NCBI GenBank assembly: GCA_031259805.1
Contig: JAIRKX010000125.1
Coordinates: 1-5,413, forward strand
Reading direction: 5' to 3'
Origin: Prevotellaceae bacterium
GTDB taxonomy: Bacteria; Bacteroidota; Bacteroidia; Bacteroidales; UBA932
DNA length: 5,413 nucleotides
Positions 1-5,184 of the stretch are shown one piece after another. Within the stretch, counting starts at the first letter, position 1. Each line of letters starts with the position of its first letter. Below the pieces are notes generated by a model. It did not search any database, was not told the DNA's origin, and saw nothing but the letters and a program-made list of their open reading frames with translations. Position numbers and translations under genes: made by a program.

Positions 1-32
1 GTAGGGTGAAAGGATAAAAAGAATCCACCCCC

Positions 33-60
33 GCCCTACGGGCACCCCCGCCAGCGGGGG
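33..60. repeat. Two adjacent GC-rich short hairpins
   Basis: GCCC (33-36) pairs with GGGC (40-43) around a TAC loop. Directly after it, CCCCCG (45-50) pairs with CGGGGG (55-60) around a CCAG loop. GC-rich paired elements like this are common intergenic clutter in repeat-rich Bacteroidota assemblies. On the minus strand a short T run (rc of 16-20) follows about a dozen bases after the hairpins, so a terminator role for leftward transcription is conceivable, but the spacing is poor. The window edge cuts off whatever lies to the left. Confidence 0.4.
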
Positions 61-111
61 AGAGCCGTGCACAAAGCGCCGGTGCAGAACGCGGGAGATT
101 CCTCCTGCTTC

Positions 112-248
112 GCTCGGGGCAGGCTCCGCGACGAAGCGCGTCATTGCGAGGAGCGCAGCGACGAAGCAATCCAGCACATTTGCCCTTTCTGGATTGCTTC
201 GTCGCGGAGCCTGCCCCGAGCATAGCGTGGGGGCTCCTTGCAATGACG
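112..248. repeat. REP-like nested palindromic intergenic element
   Basis: An extended inverted repeat with two layers. The core arms 158-174 (GCGACGAAGCAATCCAG) and 189-205 are perfectly complementary around a 14-nt loop. Outer arms 139-153 and 234-248 (CGTCATTGCGAGGAG against CTCCTTGCAATGACG) pair with one mismatch. A second perfect 26-bp inverted repeat, 112-137 against 196-221, competes for the right core arm, so two alternative hairpins are possible. The CATTGCGAGGAGC...GACGAAGCAATCC wording is that of a palindromic intergenic repeat I recognise from many unrelated bacterial genomes. No coding frame or transposase is associated; it is probably a non-autonomous REP/MITE-type element. It lies downstream of gpsA and might help terminate that operon, but there is no T tract. 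Confidence 0.8.
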
Positions 249-262
249 GAGCAATGAATCGC

Positions 263-283
263 CACATCATCACATCATCACAC
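263..283. repeat. 8-bp tandem repeat (CACATCAT)
   Basis: CACATCAT occurs twice in direct succession (263-270, 271-278) and is followed by a partial third copy. It sits at the edge of the REP-like element and is probably repeat-associated filler. No gene is visible here. Confidence 0.5.
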
Positions 284-393
284 ATGTATTAGATGCGTCA
301 GCCCTGGAGGAAGGGAGAATGAGGGGGATGTTACGTCCTGAAAAAAGTTAACAGGTTACTGTGACGACAGTCCGATGTTTTTGAATGCCTCCC

Positions 394-418
394 TGCCGGA
401 TTCCAGTCATCTCCGGCA
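394..418 (-). other. Weak hairpin downstream of gpsA
   Basis: TGCCGGA (394-400) is complementary to TCCGGCA (412-418) with an 11-nt loop, 20 bases beyond the gpsA stop codon on the minus strand. It could stabilise the 3' end of the operon transcript. There is no following T tract, so it is not a textbook intrinsic terminator. The rest of 286-437 shows nothing that I can assign. Confidence 0.3.
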
Positions 419-437
419 AGGACATGACATGCTCCAC

Positions 438-1451
438 TCAAATCATTTCATCGGTCAGCGCCTGTATTTCTTTCGTCGGCAGGGCGTTTTCGTACAGGAT
501 ACGGTATACGGCGTTGGCAATGGGCATTTTTATTGCGGGCTCGGCGTTGATTTCAAAAATACATTTGCTGGCATAGTAGCCTTCGGCAATCATATTCATT
601 TCGGCCTGCGCCGAGGTTACCGAATAGCCCTTGCCAATCATGGCGCCGAAGGTGCGGTTGCGGCTGAACTGTGAATAACAGGTAACGAGTAAGTCGCCTA
701 AGTAGGGCGAGTGGGTCGTGTTACGGGAGGAACTGTGGTGCGTGTCGTTCAGGAATCGCTTCATCTCGCGTTGCGCGTTCGTTACCAGCACGGCGAGGAA
801 GTTGTCGCCGTAGCCGAGCGAATGACAGATGCCGGTGGCAATCGCATAGATGTTTTTCAGGATGGCGGCATATTCCATGCCGTAAATATCGGTGCTCACG
901 CGGGTTTTTATGTAGCTGCACGCAAAATGCGCGGCCAGCCGTTCGGCATTTTCCCTTCGCTTGCAGGCAAATGTGAGGTAGGTCAGGCGCTCGATCGCTA
1001 TTTCTTCCGCATGGCTGGGGCCGGAAAGCACGCCGATATTATCAAACGGAACAGCATGTCGCCGGTTAAAGTATTCGGCCACCGTCAGGTTGCCTTCGGG
1101 AATAATCCCTTTGACAGCCGATACTATCAACTTGTTTTTCAACGGCACGGTCAACTTTTTCAATTCCCCCAACAGGAAGGTCGAAGGGATACAAATGACC
1201 ACGATGTCAGCCGGCTCAACGACCATGTTAATGTCAGCCGACATCTCCAGCCGCGCCGGGTCAAGCGTGGCGGCGCGCAGGAACTGCGGGTTGTGGCGGT
1301 GGCGCTGGATATAGGGAATCATGCTTTCGTCGCGCACAAACCAATAGAGTAAATCCTCGTGGTTTTGCAGTAATTTGACGAGCGCCGTCGCCCAGCTGCC
1401 GTTGCCGATCATGGCAAAACGCGGGGCTGCAAATGTTTTTTTTTCGAACAT
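438..1451 (-). CDS. gpsA: Glycerol-3-phosphate dehydrogenase [NAD(P)+]
   Basis: Cytoplasmic enzyme that reduces dihydroxyacetone phosphate to sn-glycerol 3-phosphate, the backbone for phospholipid synthesis. The 337-aa product has the normal family length. Visible landmarks: the N-terminal Rossmann motif GNGSWA at residues 16-21, catalytic-type lysines in AVKGI (K114) and LKNIYAIATG (K199), GPSHAEE at 144-150, GDN at 215-217, and the C-terminal substrate-binding block LGDLLVT...SRNRTFG at 251-269. The overall wording follows Bacteroides GpsA closely. The start at 1451 is an ATG without a Shine-Dalgarno site. It gives a 15-residue lead into the first glycine, as in relatives. The ATG at residue 14 (1412) forms an ATGA overlap with the tilS stop but would remove most of the first beta strand, so I prefer 1451. 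With that start the gene overlaps the end of tilS by 43 nt. Last gene of the three-gene operon. Confidence 0.96.
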   Translation of the reverse strand: MFEKKTFAAPRFAMIGNGSWATALVKLLQNHEDLLYWFVRDESMIPYIQRHRHNPQFLRAATLDPARLEMSADINMVVEPADIVVICIPSTFLLGELKKLTVPLKNKLIVSAVKGIIPEGNLTVAEYFNRRHAVPFDNIGVLSGPSHAEEIAIERLTYLTFACKRRENAERLAAHFACSYIKTRVSTDIYGMEYAAILKNIYAIATGICHSLGYGDNFLAVLVTNAQREMKRFLNDTHHSSSRNTTHSPYLGDLLVTCYSQFSRNRTFGAMIGKGYSVTSAQAEMNMIAEGYYASKCIFEINAEPAIKMPIANAVYRILYENALPTKEIQALTDEMI

Positions 1452-2827
1452 AATCTAAATGGATAATTCGTGTGTAATGTAACGACCAGCGCTTCGTTAG
1501 TGGCAGGCGTTATCCTGTATCGTTCGTCGATGCGTCTGCCGACTAACCATACAATGTCGGCGCCAGAGACGAGCACATATTGTTCGGCTTTTTCGTGCAG
1601 CGGCACTTTTTCGTCAATCAGAAGATCGCTGACTTTTTTGTAGCCATTCATGCCGAAGGGGATGAACACGTCGCCCTTGCGCCATGGACGTAACAGTAGC
1701 GGGAAAAGCAGCTTATCCGCCGCAAGGCAAGCCGTATTTGTGTGACGGGGAATAACAAAGTCGGCGTCCGTCGTCCGGTAGTCGAAACGCAGGCATAGCG
1801 GCTGCGTAATGGCCCGATAATTTCTTTCAATGTAGCGTTCGGCGACCACCGGCAGATGTGTCGTGCGCATGTGCGACAGGGGCGTTATAATCAACTCGTC
1901 CCGATCCTTTATCAACACATGGCTGGCGCTGTAAAAACGCTTGCCGGATTGCCTGCCCAGCGCGGCGATAATGTTGTTCGTTACTCCGCCCGAAAAATGA
2001 TAGCCCTGCAACAGTTCGAACAGCCAGAATGAATAATGCGGCACCGCTTTCAGTGCAACGATGGAAATGCGCACGTCGGCGTCGGTACGGGAGCAGCAGG
2101 TGGCGGCTATTCGTTCTTTTTCGGTCGTCAGCACATGGCAGGCCTGCAACAGGTTGCCGGCCGTAGCGAGAATGTTTGCCGTCGCCGCAGGGTTGATTTT
2201 TTGCAGCTCCGGCATAATCAAATGGCGAATCCGGTTGCGGATATAGTCGTCGTCGGCATTCGTCCGGTCTTCGCGGTAGGCGATATGATTTTGCAAAGCA
2301 TACTCCATGATTTCGCGGCGCGTAGCAAACAACAGCGGACGGATGATGCGCCCGTTAGCCGGCTGCATGCCGCATAATCCCTTTATGCCTGTGCTCCGCA
2401 ACAGGTTTATCAGCACGGTTTCGGCGTTATCGTCGGAATGATGCGCCACAGCCACATCGGTGAATCCGTGCGAACGACGTATTTCTTCGAACCATTCATA
2501 GCGCAACTTGCGCGCTGCCATCTGGGTTGAAAGTCCGTGGGTTGCCGCGTATTGTTTCGTGTCGAAATGAATGCTGAAAAAGGGGATGCCGCGCGCGTTA
2601 GCCCATTGTTCGACGAACAGTGCATCGCCGTCGCTCTCTTCCTCGCGCAGGCCGAAGTTGCAATGCGCCACGCCCATCGTCAATCCGGCGGCATGGGAGA
2701 GGTGCGCCAGCGTCATCGAATCGACGCCCCCGCTGACGGCCACCAGCCACCGGCTCGTGGCAGTGTACAGGCGATGGGTCGTGCAATAGCGTTGAAAGCG
2801 TTGAAATATGCCGGCAGACAGAGCCAT
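1409..2827 (-). CDS. tilS: tRNA(Ile)-lysidine synthase
   Basis: ATP-dependent enzyme that attaches lysine to C34 of the CAU-anticodon tRNA-Ile, converting it to lysidine so that it reads AUA and is charged with isoleucine. It is normally essential. The product has 472 residues. Residues 32-37 are the PP-loop SGGVDS, followed by AHCNFGLR (54-61), AHHSDDNAET (128-137), IRPLL (162-166) and a TN...Y.RNRIRH block (189-202). The C-terminal TilS domain is recognisable by LRPWRKGDVFIPFG and KKVSDLL, ending near GRRIDERYRITPAT. The ATG at 2827 is chosen over a TTG one codon upstream; it lies 9 nt after the stop of the preceding gene, implying co-transcription. The last 13 or so residues, within the gpsA overlap, extend past the usual family end and look like an incidental tail. 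Confidence 0.95.
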   Translation of the reverse strand: MALSAGIFQRFQRYCTTHRLYTATSRWLVAVSGGVDSMTLAHLSHAAGLTMGVAHCNFGLREEESDGDALFVEQWANARGIPFFSIHFDTKQYAATHGLSTQMAARKLRYEWFEEIRRSHGFTDVAVAHHSDDNAETVLINLLRSTGIKGLCGMQPANGRIIRPLLFATRREIMEYALQNHIAYREDRTNADDDYIRNRIRHLIMPELQKINPAATANILATAGNLLQACHVLTTEKERIAATCCSRTDADVRISIVALKAVPHYSFWLFELLQGYHFSGGVTNNIIAALGRQSGKRFYSASHVLIKDRDELIITPLSHMRTTHLPVVAERYIERNYRAITQPLCLRFDYRTTDADFVIPRHTNTACLAADKLLFPLLLRPWRKGDVFIPFGMNGYKKVSDLLIDEKVPLHEKAEQYVLVSGADIVWLVGRRIDERYRITPATNEALVVTLHTNYPFRLCSKKKHLQPRVLP

Positions 2828-2836
2828 CAACAGGGA

Positions 2837-3562
2837 TTAGCTATAGTGTCCCGAACGGGTGGAGTTCAGCACGTCGTCGGAATTGAATTTAAAGCCGAGG
2901 CGCTTGCCGGTTTGGAGTTTGGCATTCTCGATTTTCGCGTTCATCTGTCCGACGGTAGCCTCTTTGACACGGTCGTAGGGCGGTGTGAGCAAATCAAATT
3001 CAATGGCATAGAGAATCGCGGTTTCCATGATGGTTTTGATGTCGTCGGGGGTGATGCTCTTTTCACCGAATGTGTTGTAACGAAAAGCCATCTGGCGTTT
3101 CCCTTCGACAAAAAAACGGCGGTCTTTATTGATAAAAATCCGCCCGATGAGGTAGCCCAGATCGTCGAGGCGATTGTACTTAAACGAATCGGCCAGGAAG
3201 TTGTAAATGCTGATAATGCCGCAGTACGAGGCATCTTTTTCTCGCTGGACATACGATGTTTTCCAAATCAGATGGCCACGGTCGAACTGGAAAATGTTGG
3301 AGTGCATACTGAAAATCAAAATATCACCGGCGACTTTAATTTCTGCTTCAAACTTACCCCGATCGCGATAATCGAGGCGTGGCGGGTGTTCCTGACGCTC
3401 CTCCAGTATTTCATTGGTGTCGTTACACAATTCATGGAGCAGTTCTTTCAATAATGTAAACGTCTCCAGCGTAGCCTCGTATGCTTTGTTTTTCACCTGC
3501 ACACGGTCGGTCAGGGTCGTAAGGATGGCCTCTCGAGGAGGCACTTCTGCGGTTGTTGACAT
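2837..3562 (-). CDS. Conserved hypothetical protein, operon leader gene
   Basis: A 241-aa soluble protein that I recognise only as the type of unnamed protein conserved in Bacteroidota. No signal peptide or membrane segment is visible. Residues 20-60 are predicted helical and may form a coiled coil (VQVKNKAYEATLETFTLLKE onward). A mixed region at 65-165 is rich in charged and aromatic residues, with conserved-looking stretches such as FEAEIKVAGD, FSMHSNIFQFD and YLIGRIFINKDRRFFVEG. Residues 172-215 are a helical tail. The start is the ATG at 3562: an in-frame TTG at 3589 lies inside the promoter -7 box and cannot be on the transcript. It is first in an apparent operon with tilS and gpsA, whose functions do not reveal its own. 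No catalytic motif is evident. The coding call is strong from length, codon structure and context; function is unknown. Confidence 0.88.
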   Translation of the reverse strand: MSTTAEVPPREAILTTLTDRVQVKNKAYEATLETFTLLKELLHELCNDTNEILEERQEHPPRLDYRDRGKFEAEIKVAGDILIFSMHSNIFQFDRGHLIWKTSYVQREKDASYCGIISIYNFLADSFKYNRLDDLGYLIGRIFINKDRRFFVEGKRQMAFRYNTFGEKSITPDDIKTIMETAILYAIEFDLLTPPYDRVKEATVGQMNAKIENAKLQTGKRLGFKFNSDDVLNSTRSGHYS

Positions 3563-3586
3563 AGTCGATCCATTAAAATATGAGAA

Positions 3587-3624
3587 CAAAGATAGGGATT
3601 TTTTTTAAGGCGTGAAACATCAAA
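3587..3624 (-). promoter_or_regulatory. Bacteroidota-type promoter for the hypothetical-tilS-gpsA operon
   Basis: On the minus strand, TATCTTTG (rc of 3587-3594) matches the TAnnTTTG -7 consensus exactly. A -33 element is less clear: TTTC (rc of 3614-3617) lies at the favoured 19-nt spacing, and a TTTG (rc of 3621-3624) at 26 nt. That TTTG is itself part of a second TAnnTTTG match, TAGCTTTG (rc of 3621-3628). The expected transcription start, near 3580, leaves a leader of only about 18 nt before the ATG at 3562, which fixes that start codon. Confidence 0.65.
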
Positions 3625-3625
3625 G

Positions 3626-3751
3626 CTAAGAACTAAGAGTTAAGAGTTGAGAGTTGAGAGTTGAGAGTTGAAAGTTGAGAGTTGAGAGTTGAAAGTTGTT
3701 CTTAGTTCATAACTCTTAGTTCTTAGTTCTTAACTCTTAGTTCTTAGTTCT
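3626..3751. repeat. Head-to-head heptamer repeat array with long inverted arms
   Basis: Ten consecutive 7-bp units of type YTRARAR run from 3626 to 3695 (CTAAGAA, CTAAGAG, TTAAGAG, then mostly TTGAGAG with TTGAAAG variants). The array then switches strand: from 3699 to 3751 there are seven and a half units of the reverse type (TTCTTAG, CTCTTAG and variants). Outer units 3626-3645 are perfectly complementary to 3728-3747, a 20-bp stem, while the inner GTTGAGA-rich units pair poorly. The array abuts the promoter on its left and includes the stop codon of the 232-aa gene on its right. It has no T tract, so it is not a classical terminator, although the hairpin may separate the two transcription units. 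Heptamer tandem repeats of this sort are prone to slippage and copy-number change. Confidence 0.93.
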
Positions 3752-4448
3752 ACGGAATAATCACGCTAAAGACATGACCCCATATCCCTTTTTGGCCGCG
3801 AGTATTTTCCCAGCAAAGACAATAATACAACATCTTCCCACGGTCGCGCCAGTCAAAATCGAGGATCACCGGCGGACGGGTCGCAAACACCGAATGGCTT
3901 AAATCCTCCAAATCAACCACCGGCGCGTCAAGAATCGCCCAACGGATTTCTACCCCATGCTGCCCGTCGGGTTTAGCGCGCCGGTGAGAGCTCTCGCCGG
4001 AATAATAATGGAACACAAGACGTCCGGGGCCGGGCATCATTACCCGACACTCCGGCGCCTTTTTCGCCACCGCCGCAGGACGGCGGCTACCGTCGTAGCG
4101 AAGAGGAAGACCCATCGACTGCAAATCCATATCCGTCACCAGCGGGCTACCCTTCAACAATCCGGTATAAAGCCGCCGGTACACCTGTTTAAACGCGGCC
4201 TCCCTCTCACGGAGCCTCACCGTAAGGATTTTCGTACGAAAAGACGGATGCTGCCACTGCACGAAAGCCGCTTTAAACGCGCCGTACGACGGCACAAACA
4301 CCGTATCCAGCCACACGCCCTGCACCGTATCAGCGGCAAAGCCCATGCGATTACGATTCTCCATGACGGTAATATAATTCGCCGTCAGCATAGCCTTATC
4401 GAACAAGGCTTCATGGTTTTTAGGCAACCAGTCCGGTCTTGAACTCAT
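3750..4448 (-). CDS. Uncharacterised protein with C-terminal Fn3-like domain
   Basis: A 232-aa protein without signal peptide or transmembrane segment. I recognise the C-terminal half as belonging to a family of unnamed proteins frequent in Bacteroidota and other environmental bacteria; no function is established that I know of. Family hallmarks here are LVFHYY (144-149), AKPDGQHGVEIRWAILDAP (158-176), DLSHS (182-186), the RDRGK turn (201-205), the WENTRG motif (213-218), KGIWG (220-224) and a terminal IIP. The strand pattern and W-x-N-x-x-G near the end suggest a fibronectin-III-like beta sandwich (inference). The N-terminal half (10-110) is mostly helical, with a basic stretch RTKILTVRLREREAAFKQVYRRL. 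The ATG at 4448 is the start; the TAG stop lies in the heptamer array. The gene is monocistronic and faces away from the tRNA gene. Its function could be structural or binding, but this is unknown. Confidence 0.85.
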   Translation of the reverse strand: MSSRPDWLPKNHEALFDKAMLTANYITVMENRNRMGFAADTVQGVWLDTVFVPSYGAFKAAFVQWQHPSFRTKILTVRLREREAAFKQVYRRLYTGLLKGSPLVTDMDLQSMGLPLRYDGSRRPAAVAKKAPECRVMMPGPGRLVFHYYSGESSHRRAKPDGQHGVEIRWAILDAPVVDLEDLSHSVFATRPPVILDFDWRDRGKMLYYCLCWENTRGQKGIWGHVFSVIIP

Positions 4449-4480
4449 AATTACTTTGTTTTTTTATTGTGATACCCTGT

Positions 4481-4508
4481 TTTTTACCATTACTTTTTAC
4501 CATTACTT
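4481..4508. repeat. 13-bp tandem duplication (TTTTTACCATTAC)
   Basis: TTTTTACCATTAC occurs twice back to back (4481-4493, 4494-4506), with two more matching bases, in the AT-rich leader of the 232-aa gene. The flanking stretch 4449-4584 is T-rich on the plus strand and contains no gene I can support. Confidence 0.75.
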
Positions 4509-4584
4509 GCTTCAAAATACTATTTCGTTTCTTCATTTCTTCATTCTTTTTATCAAAAATTTCATTTCATACATCCGTAATACT

Positions 4585-4811
4585 ATTTCCGACGTCGGAA
4601 ATTCATTTTCCGATGCCGGAATTTATATTTCCGACGTCGAAAACTTACTTTCCGACATCGGAATTTGTATTTCTGACGTCGGAAACTTATTTTCCGACAT
4701 CGGAATTTGCATTTCTGACGTCGGAAATTTATTTTCCGACATCGGAATTTGTATTTCCGACGTCGGAAACTCACTTTCCGACATCGGAATTTATATTTCC
4801 GACATGGGAAA
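4585..4811. repeat. Array of eleven 21-bp palindromic repeats
   Basis: Eleven copies of an 18-bp palindrome of type ATTTCCGACGTCGGAAAT are separated by about 3 bp. Their symmetry centres fall at 4593.5, 4614.5, 4635.5 and so on, every 21 bp without exception, to 4803.5. Odd units carry a GACGTC core; units 4, 6, 8, 10 and 11 carry GACATC, so the middle of the array is a 42-bp higher-order repeat. Units 2, 3 and 11 are degenerate at one or two positions, and units 5 and 7 have CTGACGTC in place of CCGACGTC. In RNA each unit could form a stem of up to 7 bp with a 4-nt loop. Because 21 is divisible by 3, long stop-free frames with 7-residue repeats arise on both strands; I regard these as by-products. 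Confidence 0.96.
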
Positions 4812-4827
4812 ATAATATTACCGAGTG

Positions 4828-4858
4828 CAAAATTAGATAAAAAATTCAATAATCCAAA
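4828..4858 (-). promoter_or_regulatory. Bacteroidota-type promoter reading through the palindrome array
   Basis: Minus strand: TTTG (rc of 4855-4858), a 19-nt spacer, then TAATTTTG (rc of 4828-4835). Both boxes and the spacing fit the Bacteroides -33/-7 consensus. Transcription would begin near 4821, just outside the palindrome array, cross all eleven units and reach the 232-aa gene after a leader of about 370 nt. No other TAnnTTTG box was found between the array and that gene's start codon. Identified by consensus match only. Confidence 0.55.
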
Positions 4859-5003
4859 ACACAGAAAGGAAAAAAATGAAGTGCGTCGGCCTTACGTCTA
4901 AAAAAACGATTTACAAACAGCCATACTGCCCGTAAATCATATATCGGTGGCGCTTTTCTTTGTCGCCGGAAGAAGCGGATCTAACGCCGTCCCGTCACAA
5001 AAT
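4859..5003. other. Intergenic stretch with one doubtful 19-codon ORF
   Basis: This stretch lies between the minus-strand promoter and the tRNA promoter and contains no convincing gene. The only notable item is an ATG at 4876 preceded by a purine-rich AGAAAGGA (4863-4870), opening a 19-codon frame that ends at TAA 4933-4935 (product begins MKCVGLTSKK). It is too short to judge; Bacteroidota seldom depend on Shine-Dalgarno sites, so the purine run is weak support. Confidence 0.25.
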
Positions 5004-5034
5004 TTTTCTGTATCTAAACTTTTTTCTACCTTTG
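5004..5034 (+). promoter_or_regulatory. Promoter of the tRNA-Leu gene
   Basis: TACCTTTG at 5027-5034 is an exact TAnnTTTG -7 box. A T-rich -33 region (TTTT at 5004-5007) lies 19 nt upstream, though without the usual G. The expected transcription start, near 5041, is only a few bases before the mature tRNA 5' end at 5045. Confidence 0.7.
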
Positions 5035-5044
5035 CACCCTCATT

Positions 5045-5133
5045 GCCCGAGTGGTGGAATAGGTAGACACGCAGGACTTAAAATCCTGTGAATAGCAATA
5101 TTCGTGCGGGTTCGATTCCCGCCTCGGGTACCA
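5045..5133 (+). tRNA. tRNA-Leu (anticodon UAA)
   Basis: A complete class II tRNA of 89 nt including an encoded CCA (5131-5133). Acceptor stem GCCCGAG (5045-5051) pairs with CTCGGGT (5123-5129), with the G1-U72 wobble also seen in E. coli tRNA-Leu(UAA); A5130 is the discriminator base. The anticodon stem CAGGA/TCCTG (5072-5076, 5084-5088) encloses CTTAAAA with anticodon TAA at 5079-5081. The long variable arm GAATA/TATTC (5090-5094, 5099-5103) has a GCAA tetraloop. The T arm GCGGG-TTCGATT-CCCGC is standard. Reads UUA and UUG codons. No terminator hairpin follows, so the downstream TPR gene may be partly co-transcribed. Confidence 0.98.
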
Positions 5134-5156
5134 TTCATCAAAAGAAATCTTTATAC

Positions 5157-5164
5157 TAAACTTG
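5157..5164 (+). promoter_or_regulatory. Possible weak -7 box before the TPR protein gene
   Basis: TAAACTTG differs from TAnnTTTG at one position and lies 20 nt before the ATG at 5185. I see no good -33 element at the right spacing. The gene may instead be transcribed by read-through from the tRNA promoter. Confidence 0.25.
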
Positions 5165-5184
5165 TATAATCCATTTACATTCAC

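Noticed and set aside
711..1352. A 213-codon open frame on the plus strand
   Set aside because: It is antisense to gpsA, whose motifs are clear on the minus strand; no independent coding evidence.
2537..3454. A 305-codon open frame on the plus strand
   Set aside because: It lies entirely opposite tilS and the 241-aa gene, has no family signature, and would be antisense to well-supported genes. It is a shadow frame.
3626..3751. Intrinsic terminator for the 232-aa gene
   Set aside because: The long hairpin is real as sequence complementarity, but no T tract follows on the minus strand in the expected place, so I annotate only a repeat.
3957..4442. A 161-codon plus-strand frame
   Set aside because: It is opposite the 232-aa gene, which carries the recognisable family motifs; the plus frame shows none.
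4585..4811. CRISPR array
   Set aside because: The units are contiguous palindromes with spacers of about 3 bp, with no unique 30-bp spacers and no cas genes nearby.
4585..4811. Replication origin with DnaA boxes
   Set aside because: No TTATCCACA-like boxes were seen in or beside the array, and there is no dnaA or similar gene in the window.
4583..4849. An 88-residue very basic minus-strand frame over the palindrome array
   Set aside because: Its only start is a TTG at 4849 that lies upstream of the predicted transcription start near 4821. Its composition follows directly from the 21-bp repeat, and frames on the other strand are equally open.
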